This document shows, in pieces, positions 1 through 9,837 of a DNA stretch of 64,000 bases. Source of the stretch: Stenogyne calaminthoides (taxonomy: Eukaryota; Streptophyta; Magnoliopsida; Lamiales; Lamiaceae); assembly GCA_037126765.1 (NCBI GenBank), contig JBBCBC010000032.1, forward strand, positions 1,426,001 to 1,490,000. Direction: 5' to 3'. The position numbers were made by a program, and so were the translations under genes. The notes beneath the pieces are model-generated. The model was not told where the DNA came from. It did not search any database and saw only the letters and a program-made list of their open reading frames with translations. Every line of letters starts with the position of its first letter. Position 1 is the first letter of the stretch.

Positions 1-188
1 GATATGATTTGGCTTATCTGCGCCCCTTGATTCGTCCCCTATGGGTCATATGTATCCACCCGAGATTTCTCTTCTTTCGTCAAGAAATCGAATCCAGTCA
101 ATATTTTCCTCATTTTTACGAAAATACCAGGGCGTTATCTCAAAACTGATTGGATCGAAAACAAGACCCTCCTTCTAGCGCCAATTGT
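1..188 (-). mobile_element. Leader of a minus-strand LTR retrotransposon (continues off the left edge)
   Basis: Read on the minus strand, this is the first internal sequence downstream of an LTR that ends near 189. It starts with a tRNA-complementary site (168-183) and then continues leftwards with no recognisable protein. The primer-site type recalls Ty3/gypsy Tat-like elements, but no gag or pol lies inside the window, so the superfamily is an inference. Confidence 0.45.
168..183 (-). other. Primer-binding site of the left-edge retrotransposon
   Basis: The minus strand reads TGGCGCTAGAAGGAGG, starting with the TGG that pairs with the CCA end of a tRNA. It lies 5 bp inside the proposed LTR end (TAACA at 189-193 on the minus strand). 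This is where reverse transcription would be primed. The tRNA species is not assigned. Confidence 0.5.
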
Positions 189-1077
189 TGTTAGTCAAAT
201 ATTTGTTTAGATGATGTGGCTTTGAATTTCAACCAACAAACAAAGTCAAGTGTTTGATTTCTTGACCAAGAACACTCGGAAATTCTTTTATTTCTTTCCT
301 TCGTAAAATAACAACTTCGTATCTGAATTTGACCAAAAGTCCTTTCTTTATTGGATTTAATCCTATTTATATTACATTCATCAGCATGAGGTGCCGATTT
401 TCCTTTCTTCTTCTCTTGATTCATCGCCACCTGGTCTAGATGAGAGTGCTGCTTGGACTTTTTGGGTTGAAACTTGTTGAACAAGCTTCCAGGCAGGCTG
501 CTAGGTCATGCTTATCTTGCCTTATGGCTCGAATAGAGTTGAATAGGAACGTTGCTTGGCCCAGCCGAGTAGGAGTGTTGCTCGGTCCCTCGGCCACGCA
601 GGTAATGCGGAAGCCGAGCTAGGTGTATGGTGTTTGCCGCGCGATTTATGGTGAGATCTATCGATCCTCGCTTGAGGTCAAAAGGCCGAACTCCTTCTCG
701 TGGCGGTTGTTCGACTGTCCTTCATGCTTACCCGGACAGAGAGCCTTCGATTCTTTTTATCAGAAGCGCAAACCACTGAGGATGCTTATGAAAGTGAATT
801 AGGGGGCAAAGAATTTGCATATGATGAAGAGAAAAAGTAAAATCCCTCCACAAGTCTATTGTCCGTAGACTTCAATCCTCATTATCTGCTTCCTAGGACG
901 AGCAGGCTCATTCCGCAGGATACTGCCCAAGGGGACCGATCATGCTGCTCACCCGCCGAGGCGGGCAACCAAACAGGAGTCCATCATCATCTCTGACTCA
1001 TTCGAAACACCTGGATAGGGCCTATCCAGCTTATCCCTTTGCCCATTGAAGCAGGTCATTATTGACTGCTATCAACA
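189..1077 (-). mobile_element. Probable 5' LTR of the left-edge retrotransposon
   Basis: On the minus strand the segment begins TGTTGATAGC (at 1077) and ends CTAACA (at 189), giving TG...CA ends. It abuts a primer-binding site and has a TATA box (362-371) placed as expected for U3/R. The right boundary is a best guess, because the partner LTR and the target duplication are outside the window. Small ORFs within it do not look like genes. Confidence 0.42.
362..371 (-). promoter_or_regulatory. TATA box of the left-edge LTR
   Basis: The minus strand reads TATAAATAGG, a canonical plant TATA element. It lies ~175 bp before the LTR end, consistent with U3 promoter placement. Confidence 0.5.
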
Positions 1078-1253
1078 AACTCGATGGGTCTCCTTCAAAT
1101 GATGGAGTGAGAGAATTAAGCACACGAGTGAGGGAGAGTATTAGAAAAATTAAATAAATGAAATAATTACACATAACTCTATAAGTTCGGACTTTTAGAT
1201 GAGACGAAATTGTTTCAGCGAGACTAGCAAATTTTGTTGTCAAGGGGTTCCAT

Positions 1254-1444
1254 AGTGGCGGATTTAGGATTTAAAATTTGGGGTACATTTGAGTAGGATT
1301 TGAAATTTGGGATACGTTTAAGCATTTCTTTTAATTATACATAAAAAAAATACAATTTTAATTTTTTAATATAAGATATACAAGGGGGTTACATTTTATT
1401 TTGAGATACAACTTTACTCCATGTACCTCCCTCCCTCTGCCACT
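1254..1444. mobile_element. hAT-type MITE, 191 bp
   Basis: The left end AGTGGCGGATTT mirrors the right end CTCTGCCACT. It is flanked by near-identical 8-bp duplications, GGTTCCAT (1246-1253) and GGTTTTAT (1445-1452); the two differences are C-to-T. The AGTGGCGGA terminus is a widespread plant hAT/MITE end. There is no coding capacity, so it must be mobilised in trans. Confidence 0.65.
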
Positions 1445-1452
1445 GGTTTTAT

Positions 1453-1984
1453 GCGATATAGACTCATGTGTGAAACTCCACTTTATAATTGGAACCTTAC
1501 TTTCTTTTAAATATTAGTTGGGTAGAGTCGTAAATTCAGGTTTCACATAATTTATATGTGATAAAAATCTGTCTCATATATGAGATCGTCTCAATCAAAT
1601 TTTTTGACTAATACAAAAATTGGGACAAATCAAATGGATCAATAAAAATAATTAATACTAATAAATATTATTTTTTAATGAAAACAATTAATATTTTTTA
1701 ATACACACGAAATTACATGATGTGCCGACTGTATAAAAGTTTTCGTCATTAATCAATGAATCAAAGATGCTAATTGGAGCTCTGACTTTGGAATATAATC
1801 CGTGAACTCAAAGCGAATATTCTATTCTTGATCTTGAATAACTTGGTCTCAAAAGACCTCTCCTTGTATTTTATTTCATACGTGTTAGTATAAAATTAAT
1901 ATTTATACGTGCAATACTTGTGTGTGGTGGTCTCATAGTGAGATAGAACATAATTTGAGATATAATATTTTGGTAATTTTTTGT
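1453..1984. other. AT-rich intergenic DNA, no gene seen
   Basis: AT-rich sequence with no ORF resembling a known protein and no repeat with clear ends. Confidence 0.6.
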
Positions 1985-2101
1985 GGGCAGGTTCTGCCCT
2001 GGGCAGAAAGCCTAGTAGACTTGATTGAGGACAGATTCTTGGGCGAACTTGATTGAGGGCAAAAGTTTTTTTAATAATTCTGTCCTGGGCAGAATCTGTC
2101 C
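1985..2101. repeat. Short inverted-repeat element (MITE-like), ~117 bp
   Basis: The left end GGGCAGGTTCTGCCC and the right end (reverse complement GGACAGATTCTGCCC) form terminal inverted repeats of about 24 bp. Each arm is itself partly palindromic around TTCTGCCC. No target duplication is clear, so the superfamily is unassigned. The 73-residue minus-strand ORF across it is not a gene. Confidence 0.5.
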
Positions 2102-2307
2102 ATTTAGCACCTCTCATAATATTTTATCACTTTAAAAGGGATGGGCAAATTGATTTGTGCTAATTTGTATGAGACGGTTTCATACGAATTTTTTAATTAT
2201 TTTATTACAATTAATTATATCTTTACATGACACCCTTCAAATTTCATACCGCGTCAATATAAAGAATATTAAGCAAAAATGTGCACCACAAATTAAAGGA
2301 AAAGATT

Positions 2308-2570
2308 GTTCATCTTTTTCTACATTTCTTTTTAGAGCGTGCAGCACGAAGTAAATAATTGTCTAATGTGAGCACCACCTTGGGAATATTTTAATTTTAA
2401 TTGTTCATGCTTTTTCTATTTTTCATTTTTAGAGTATAGCACAAAATAATTAAATTACTGCCTAAGGTGCACCAAAAAGGGCAATTATTAACTTTAATTG
2501 TTTATCTTTTTCTATTTTCAATCTTGGGGTGCGCCACAGAATGTAACTGTGTAATGTGCATCATAACTGT
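2308..2570. repeat. Diverged ~96-bp tandem repeat, three units
   Basis: Units begin at 2308, 2403 and 2500. Each starts GTTCAT or GTTTAT followed by CTTTTTCTA, has an internal TTTTAGAG-type segment and an AGCAC/GTGCACCA motif, and ends TTTTAATT. A partial unit precedes them (GTGCACCAC at ~2280). The units are diverged, so the array is old. Confidence 0.6.
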
Positions 2571-3020
2571 TCTGGGCCTTCTAATGATAAATCATCCAGA
2601 TTCATGTTTCATCGAAAACATATTTTAATCTTAACAAAATATATTAAAAATAAGTGACAACTAAAAGGGATTTAAAAAAAAAAAAACCAACGGTATGCAT
2701 AACAAGAAATCAGGAAATTAAATTTTAAGAAAAGGTTTATATTTTTAGTGATCTTATATTGACTTTTGAACTAAAATAGATTTAATATTTTAGCTATTTT
2801 ATCACTTTAAAAAGTGAGTAATTCGTAAATTTGATCGCACATATTTGATATTTATACTCGTGCTACCAAATCTGTGAGGTGAACTATATATATTTGAAAA
2901 TATTTATATTTATTTATTACAACTATAATATAAGATAAGCTTTGTTTGAAGTTATTTTGTCGAGTAATTAAAAAAAATAATTATTAGTGCACATTTTAAT
3001 GTCAAGAAAATAAGATAAAA
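2571..3020. other. AT-rich intergenic DNA, nothing recognised
   Basis: No supported gene or bounded repeat. A short A-run lies at ~2675. Confidence 0.55.
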
Positions 3021-3046
3021 ACTTGTATGCAATATTGCATACAAGT
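3021..3046. repeat. Perfect 26-bp palindromic terminus
   Basis: The half-site ACTTGTATGCAAT is followed exactly by its reverse complement. The equivalent end of copy 2 (8177-8202) has one mismatch, and the far ends (7097-7124, and near 6638) are degenerate versions. It is the most distinctive mark of this element family. Confidence 0.75.
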
Positions 3047-3439
3047 GATATGTGCAATTGGGTCTTTTTTTTTTCTCGCGGTCAAGGGAATCGGGTTTTA
3101 GGGCAGATTGTTGGTGGGCCAATGGGCTTCTTCATCTTCTTCCTCGCGCGCGCAGCCGGATGCGGTCAGATTTCCTCTTCTTCCTATTCTCTTCTGGCGA
3201 ATTTCATGGGCTTTATTCTTCCTCGTTCGTGCCCTAATTTTCTTTTTTCGCTCCGATTATTTGATGGAATAAGGTTGTTCAATTTGAAGTTTGGTATGAA
3301 TTATTCGAGAAGAGAGAATATGTGTGTGGTGTTTGGATTACCCTTCAACACAAAGTGTGTGATGAAATTCAGATCTTTCTGCACTCTTTTCACGCAATTC
3401 TGTAAATCTGTAATTTTGAACTAAATATTTTTTTCGCGT

Positions 3440-3860
3440 TTGTACTGGTTTTTGTTCATGTAGTAACACTCTTTTGCTCATATGGTAACACTCTTTTTGT
3501 TCATGTAGTAACACATTTGTTCTTTAAATCTGTAATTTTGGACTGTGGATTTCTTTTCGCATTTGTACTGATTTTATTTATGTGGTAACACATTTTTCTT
3601 CATATGGTAACACGTTTTGTTCATGTAGTAACACATGTTTTTTTAGTAGTAATATATAACACTGTTCATATATCGTCGTAATACTATGTGAATACTCATG
3701 TGTTACCATATGAACAATAATGCGTTACCTTGTGACCCACGTTACCTTATGAATATTTATGTGTTACGATATATTTTATTATATGTTACGTAAGATATGA
3801 AGTTTTTTCAATATAACAATGTAGTAACACTTGTACATAGATGTAGTAACACACAAAAAT
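3440..3860 (+). repeat. TAACAC minisatellite of composite element copy 1
   Basis: Irregular repeats of CATGTAGTAACAC or CATATGGTAACAC separated by TTTTTGTT-type spacers, later inverted (GTGTTAC). The same repeat occurs on the other strand at ~7385-7800. No coding potential. Confidence 0.6.
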
Positions 3861-3867
3861 TTGACAA

Positions 3868-3944
3868 AAAAAAAATATGTGCTCAGTAGGAATTGAACCT
3901 ACGAGTACATACATTAACAATAGACCTGAACCATTAGGCCACAA
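3868..3944 (-). ncRNA. tRNA-like Pol III unit (SINE-like), copy 1
   Basis: On the minus strand there is an A-box-like TGGCCTAATGGTT, then ~31 nt, then a B-box-like GGTTCAATTCC, followed by a run of T residues that could terminate Pol III. Spacing and boxes fit a tRNA-derived promoter. No full cloverleaf is claimed; it may be a captured tRNA pseudogene or a SINE head. Copy 2 has a more degenerate version at ~7290-7350. Confidence 0.5.
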
Positions 3945-6433
3945 TAGCCCGTCTTTTGGCGGGGTGAGGCAGGCCGGGCTGCAAAATTTGGCGGGCTGTA
4001 AAATCTCAACCCAACCCACTAATTGGCAGGTTGCGGATTGTTGGGATTATACTGAAAAGTATGCTTTTTACTTTGTATAATCGAAACTGAATTTTCAGAC
4101 TTATTTACTGAAATAAATTGTTTATCACTGATGCTTTAAATATGATTGAATGTTATATATATTTACTGCATAACTGTTCAATAATTCGTACGTGTTACAC
4201 CGGAAGTTAATTTAGTGATACCGATCACAAAAGATTAAATTAACAGTCCCTTGTAACTAAAAAAGTACGCGTCATTCACGACCTAGATGGAAATGAACAA
4301 CCATCGCGAAAGGTTGAGGTGTAAGGCTCGATTGGTTTGTCTTGACCAAGAGATTACACTAGTGCATGACCGATCTTATTTGAATAGGACCCTCTGAGGA
4401 GGATAAGTTCTTCGAGAATCGAACAAGGAAGAATTAGACCTCGGTGGTTTCGTTGTTTCTTAACCTTCGTCCCCTTAAATAGGATCACGTGGGATTGGTA
4501 ACTATTGCTTTGACTTATCATGGGTAGCTTAATCGGAGAGAGATTCAATACTTTTTATCTTGGGCAATATTATTGGTCACATGTGATTGCTAAGATTTAA
4601 TCTGAAGTATCGTGTGCAAGCACGCTTGCTTGATTTGCCCCCCGGGAGGTTCATAAGTTTTATCATACCAAATCTTGCAAGTGGAATTAGTTTCCGGTAT
4701 GGATAATAATGTTGAACCGTTCCTCGACCAAGGACAAAAGATATTAATTAACGGAAAGCTATTTCAAAGGCTTGAATTAATTAATGGGCTAGATAATCTT
4801 AAACACGGGAAATAATGACCGGGAGCCATATTGATTTGTAATATGGGTTAAGATGGATAGTCTTGAATATTAATTATGTAGTGGGATTAATTAATATTTA
4901 TGGGCTTGAATTATATTGTGGCTCATTATTAGATATTCAAGATCCATTAGAAGGTCCAATCTTAATTCTCCTAAAGGCCCCCTGAGTAGCCCAACATATA
5001 GTCCAATAACTGAAAAAGGTGATTAAAATAAAATAAATATTGTTGCTTAATATTTCTCTAAATTTTCGAAAATTATGGATAAAAGAGGGAGAAAGATTTT
5101 CTTTGAATTTTGTTATGGAATGAAGATATGTATTCTTGGAAAACAAGATTATCTCATTAAATTCAAGAAATCTCTCACTTGGTTATTCATAGTGATAAAT
5201 TTCGAAATTTTGAAAATATAGTGGGCAAGAAAGATTTTCTTGAAAAGATATTATGGAAGATATGTATTTCTTGAAATACAAGAATATCTCATAAATTCAA
5301 GAAGATCCAAATCTTGGATTCTTGTGACACTTGATTTTCGAAAATCATCCATAAAATAGAGGAGGTGGATTTTTGTGGAATATTTTAATTATGGGAAAAA
5401 GAATATAAGGGATATATTCAAGATTTCTTGGTGATCAAGAAAAGTCTTTTCCCACATTGAAAAATCACACAAATTTCGTTCACCCTCCCTCCAATAAATA
5501 GGGGATGATTCGTTCATTCTCAAGTACAATTACATGTGCTGGAAATATTAGCAAATCCATATAAGTGGTGCAACAAAGTTTATTTTTTCCTTTTGTTAAT
5601 TGTTCGCGAGTATCCTTCCACCATATTGTCGAGCAAGGGCTAAGGGAATACTTGAGAAGTCCTTTTGGTTAGTCCGTCCGACCAAAGCCACTGCCATCCC
5701 GAGAGGTACGTTCACGTAAACCCGTAGATTCCGCATGCGTAGGTTTTACGTGGTTTTTTTATATGCATGATATGTTGTTGCAATTATTATTTGAATTAAT
5801 ATAGGATTAATTCATGCTAGTAATAATTAATGAATTAAATTTGTATTTAAATATTCACCCCGAATAGATCTGTTCAAGCGGGCCAGCCCACTATTAAATT
5901 TTTAACATTATTTTATATTTTAAAATATTATAAATATGTAATTTAAAAACTCTAAACACATTAAATTCATCAAAATCATATGAAATCAAATAATTTATGT
6001 TGATTTCCGTCCAAAAAAAAAATTATGTTGATTATTATAACTAAAAAAAAATTAAAATAATATATTTCTCATAAATAAAATTAATCGATCATTACTCATA
6101 AATATATAATTTCGTATAAATTGAAATTTACCACCAATCAACCAAAATAATTTATAAATATAATCTTCTACATATTAAATTTATCATCTACAAACATAAA
6201 TTTACAAAATATCCCAAAAAATAACATTATAAGTGCTCAAATATATATAAAAAATAAAAAATAATTTTAGGAGGCGGGCTGGCCTGCCTAGGCCCGCCCC
6301 CAACCCACCAAAACCCACGGCCCAAACGGGCCGACCCATATAGGCCCGCCTCCAAATGGGCTAAAATTTTCTTAACCCAACCCACCTTTTTAGCACGGCG
6401 GGGCGGGCTGGCCCAACCCATTTTGACGGCTCT
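3945..6433. mobile_element. Non-autonomous hAT element with nested solo LTR
   Basis: The left end TAGCCCGTCTTTTGG matches the inverted right end TAGAGCCGTCAAAATGG. It is flanked by 8-bp duplications GGCCACAA (3937-3944) and AGCCACAA (6434-6441). Subterminal regions are rich in GGCGGGCTG and CCCAACCCA motifs. There is no transposase. Its interior is split by an Angela-like LTR at 4039-5878; without that it would be ~650 bp. It interrupts the composite element beside its tRNA-like unit. Confidence 0.7.
4039..5878 (+). mobile_element. Solo LTR of the Angela-like family (A3)
   Basis: It begins TGTTGGGATTATACTG and aligns along its length with the LTRs of A1 and A2, ending at AATAGATCTGTTCAA. The last ~15 bases of the family LTR are missing. 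No internal sequence adjoins either end. A TATA-like CAATAAATAGGGG lies near 5493. Compared with other copies, many CAG/CTG sites read as CG, CGG or CCG (for example TACCAGATC versus TACCGATC). No clean 5-bp duplication, perhaps because the right end is damaged. Confidence 0.75.
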
Positions 6434-7096
6434 AGCCACAACACATATTTGATAAAGATATCCTTCTATAAATATATATCCGTCCGCGCCCACACCAGTC
6501 CACAACCCTTACCTGCCCGCCCTGCCCTCGCCCGTGTCCGACCCAATCCGCCCGTCCAGACCCGCGAATTTGAGACTATTTTTATTTTATTTATGTTGTA
6601 TTGCACATAACACTAATGTATAATATTTCACACAAGACCTTCTCGAAAAATAATTAGATTATAATCAGCTGGTTATTGTTTATATCAGCTCTTAATTGCT
6701 GGTTTGTTCAAATCCAGAAAAGTTGTAGTTATTAGTCTTTGAAAATCTTTATTAAAAGAGATTTATTTTTTGCGATCATAGCTGCTGCTCAGCTTTTTAT
6801 GGTAAACTCATATTAAAAATGTGTGTGGTTAATATATCAACATGAAAATTAAATATATATACTGTAGATATTGAATTTATTAATTCAAAGGGTATATGAA
6901 CATGAAAATCAATTATATACTGCCTTTGTTCCAAAATAAGGTGCACGTTACCTTTTTTATTGAGTTTTAACAAGCGAGTTATTTATTAGTATTTTAAATG
7001 ATAAAGTGATTTTAAGGAGGGATATTATAGATCTATCTCTCATCTATTATATGCATCCTTAAAAGTTATTTTATCATTTTAAATAATAAAAAAAAA

Positions 7097-8202
7097 GTCT
7101 TGTGTGAAATATTGCACACTAGTGTTATGTGCAATACAATATAAATAGAGCAAAAATGGTCTAAATTTTGCGGGTCAGCACGGGCAGGAGGGTCGGGGGC
7201 GGGCAGAGCGAGCAGGGCGCGGGCAGTGGGCTTCAGGTTGGTGTGGGCGCATATGTATTTATAGAAGGATATATTTATCAAATATGTGTTGTAGCCTAGT
7301 GGTTCAGGTTTGTTTGTTAATGAATTTGATTGCAAGTTTGATTCATTCTTAACACATAATTTTATTTTATTTTTGGTCAAATTTTTGTGTTACTACATAT
7401 ATATATAAGTGTTACTACATTGTTATATTGAAAAAACTTCATATCTTACGTAACACGTAATAAAACATATCGTAACACATAAATATTCATAAGATAACAT
7501 GGGTCACAAAATAACACATTATTGTTCATATGGTAACACATGAGTATTCATATAGTATTACGACGATATATGAACAATGTTACATATTACTAAAAAAAAC
7601 ATGTGTTACTACATGAACAAAAAATGTTACCATATGAAGAAAAACGTGTTACTACATGAACAAAACTAGTACAAGCGCGAAAAGAAATCCCCATTCCAAA
7701 ATTACAGATTTAAAGAACAACTTGATGTGTTACTACATGAACAAAATGAGTGATACCATATGAGCAAAAGAGTGTTACTATATGAACAAGATCAGTACAA
7801 ACGCGAAAAAAATCTTCAATCCAAAATTACAGATTTACAGAACAGCGTGAAAAGAGTGCAGAAGGATGTGAATTTCATCACACACTTTGTATTGAGGGGT
7901 AATCCAAACACCACACACATATTCTCTCTTCTCGCATAATCCACATCAAAATTCAAATTGAACAACCTTATTTCATCCAATGATCGGAGCGAAAAAGAAA
8001 ATTAGGACACGAACTAGGAAGAAGAAAGCCCGTGAGATCCGCCAGAAGAGAAGAGGAAATCTTACCGCGTCCGACTGCGCGCGCGATGGAAGAAGATGAA
8101 GAAGCTCATTGGCCCACCAACAATTTGTCTTAATCCGCTCCGCTGACCGCGAAAAAAAAGCCCAATTATATATATCACTTGTATACAATATTGCATACAA
8201 GT
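7097..8202 (-). mobile_element. Composite TIR element, copy 2 (inverted relative to copy 1)
   Basis: The order of parts read on the minus strand matches copy 1: palindromic end (8202), GC-richer TCTTC block, segment ending in CTGTAAATCTGTAATTTTGG, TAACAC minisatellite (7385-7800), tRNA-like unit (7290-7350), GC-rich tail (7165-7245) and degenerate palindromic end (7097). It is 1,106 bp uninterrupted, so it is the best reference copy. Minus-strand ORFs of 75 and 104 residues inside it are not supported as genes. Confidence 0.65.
7290..7352 (+). ncRNA. Degenerate tRNA-like unit, copy 2
   Basis: A-box-like TAGCCTAGTGGTT and a weak B-box-like AGTTTGATTCATT at spacing similar to copy 1. It is probably non-functional; its value is in confirming homology with the unit at 3868-3944. 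Confidence 0.35.
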
Positions 8203-8280
8203 TTTTGCCTAAAATAAAACTCGCTCGCTAAAACACGAGAAAATAATAAACATGCACGTTATTTTGGGACGGAAGTAGTA

Positions 8281-8975
8281 TTTACTAATAGAAAATGTAT
8301 ACTAACATTAAAATCAAATATATTTATTAAAAGTGAATCTTGTGTTAGACAGTGTTATACATGTATTATAATATTCATTTTTTTTTTAAATATTATAGAT
8401 GGGATTACATTTCATCTCATAATTATAAATCTTTGCCACTTATTTGGATTTTGAACATCAGATTATATTTGATGATTAACTTTAACCTTGAGGGTTCAAA
8501 AATTCACATTAATTTCTTGGTCAAATGCGGATCTTCATTTCAACCATTATCATGTAAAAGTGAATTACGTTAATTTTGGTCAAAGTTGGAGCTTATATAA
8601 TTTCCAGGCTTCAAACACATTTTTGTCCTCCTCGAAAATGACCCATGTCGCACATACCCTATATATGTGTTGGAACCCTCCTTTTCATTCTTTTCCTTGG
8701 TTAATTTTTTCTGAATTACCAAAACATTTAACTCTCCATATTTGTCCAAACTTATCAATAGCAGCTTATAATTTGATTAAATTACTAAATGACACCAAAA
8801 GTAACTAAAAAAAAAGTTATTTGACTGACGAGCTAGGCATTAAGGATCAATTAATAGATCATCACTCTACGGTAAATTAAAGTGTTTGAGCTTGATTTAA
8901 TATTTATTGTTGAGTTAAGTTTGAATTTATGAGACACATTTAAATAAGATGGTCTCACAATGAGATGGAACATAA
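8281..8975. other. Intergenic DNA, no supported gene
   Basis: Overlapping ORFs of 62-106 residues on both strands (8352-8808) have no domain or biased composition and look like chance ORFs. Confidence 0.5.
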
Positions 8976-9145
8976 TTTGAGAAATGTCATAAATCATTTC
9001 TTTAAATCATGTATAATGAAATGTCAATTGTTAAATGTCATAAATAATTTGACATTCATAATAATGATTTATTCTATGTCTATAAATCATTAATAACATT
9101 ATCTCGATTTAAAGAAATGTCAATGTCATTATACATGTTCCATAT
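8976..9145. repeat. AT-rich inverted repeat (possible MITE)
   Basis: CTTTAAATCATGTATAATG on the left pairs loosely with CATTATACATG and ATTTAAAG on the right, and GAAATGTCA recurs in both orientations. Ends and target duplication are unclear. Confidence 0.35.
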
Positions 9146-9386
9146 CTATTCCATTTAGTGTATTTTTAACACATGAATTCATGATTATTGTTCATCGGGT
9201 AATTTTTATTTCCATGTGTTATATATCGCTATATGAAACATAAAATGAACATCGTAAATGGAACAAATGATATCATTTGGTCTTTGTGTGGGCTCATGTG
9301 TAACGTATTGAAGGTATTATGTAACTTAGGGCCCGTTTGATTGAAGATAATGAGGAAAAATAAGTATTTTGGTCTTATAACTTTTT

Positions 9387-9837
9387 TGTAGTCTGTTTTC
9401 CTTTCCAAAAATTTTAACTATCCAATTTTAGTTTCATAACTATTTCAATTGTCCAATTGCAGTCTCATTTTTGCCAGAGAACACAAAATTTTAATGTTTT
9501 CGATCATGCGCAAGTCACGTAGCGGTTAAAAAAGGGGGTTTCCGAACTCGTAGTTGACGTAGATACTGATTGTTAAACAAAACTTCATTTTTTTCGCAAC
9601 TTAGGATGAATTTTCTTGCTCTTGCTAATTTTTTTTAAATGAATTTTTGTTTTAACAGTTAGCGTGCACGTCAGCTATAAGTTCGAAACCCGCAATTTTA
9701 ACTGGCACATTACTTGCGCATGACCGAAAACAGCAAGATTTTCAATTTTTCGACAAAAATGGAACTAAAATTGGACAATCAAGATAGTTATGGGGAAAAA
9801 TTGGATAGTTAAAATTTTTGGGATTGCAGATTACAGG
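9387..9837. mobile_element. MITE with ~85-bp terminal inverted repeats, ~451 bp
   Basis: The left arm runs from GTAGTCTG through AAAATTTTAACTATCCAATT, CATAACTATTTCAATTGTCC and CATTTTTG. The right arm is its reverse complement with modest divergence, ending at ATTACAGG. The core contains two CATGCGCAAGT-type segments, also in inverted orientation. Long TIRs suggest a Mutator-like derivative, but no 9-bp duplication is visible. Confidence 0.55.

Larger units (their letters stand above)
3021..6638 (+). mobile_element. Composite TIR element, copy 1 (split by a nested hAT element)
   Basis: The element starts at a 26-bp palindrome (3021-3046) and ends at CACACAAGAC (6638), whose reverse complement resembles the start. 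Within it, in order, are a GC-richer block with TCTTC runs (3060-3240), a TAACAC minisatellite (3440-3860), a minus-strand tRNA-like unit (to 3944) and a CCCGCC-rich tail (6480-6560). A second copy lies inverted at 7097-8202 with the same order. Bases 3945-6433 are a later hAT insertion. The plus-strand 133-residue ORF at 3023-3424 is not conserved in the other copy and is probably chance. Confidence 0.6.
6920..8278. mobile_element. Stowaway-type element split by composite element copy 2
   Basis: Left terminus CTGCCTTTGTTCCAAAATAA and right terminus (inverted) CTACTTCCGTCCCAAAATAA, bounded by TA at 6918-6919 and 8279-8280. Homology continues inward (TGCACGTTA; GCGAGTTATTTATTAG against its complement). 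Removing 7097-8202 leaves ~250 bp, a normal Stowaway size. Confidence 0.65.

Noticed and set aside
3023..3424. 133-codon plus-strand ORF
   Set aside because: Lies in the composite element, has no domain and is not preserved in copy 2.
3440..3860. CRISPR-like array of TAACAC repeats
   Set aside because: Irregular unit and spacer length, diverged units, a plant nuclear context and no cas genes; it is a minisatellite inside a transposon.
3868..3944. Functional tRNA gene
   Set aside because: The boxes are only approximate and no full cloverleaf could be built by eye; the copy at 7290 is degenerate, so a SINE-like relic is more likely.
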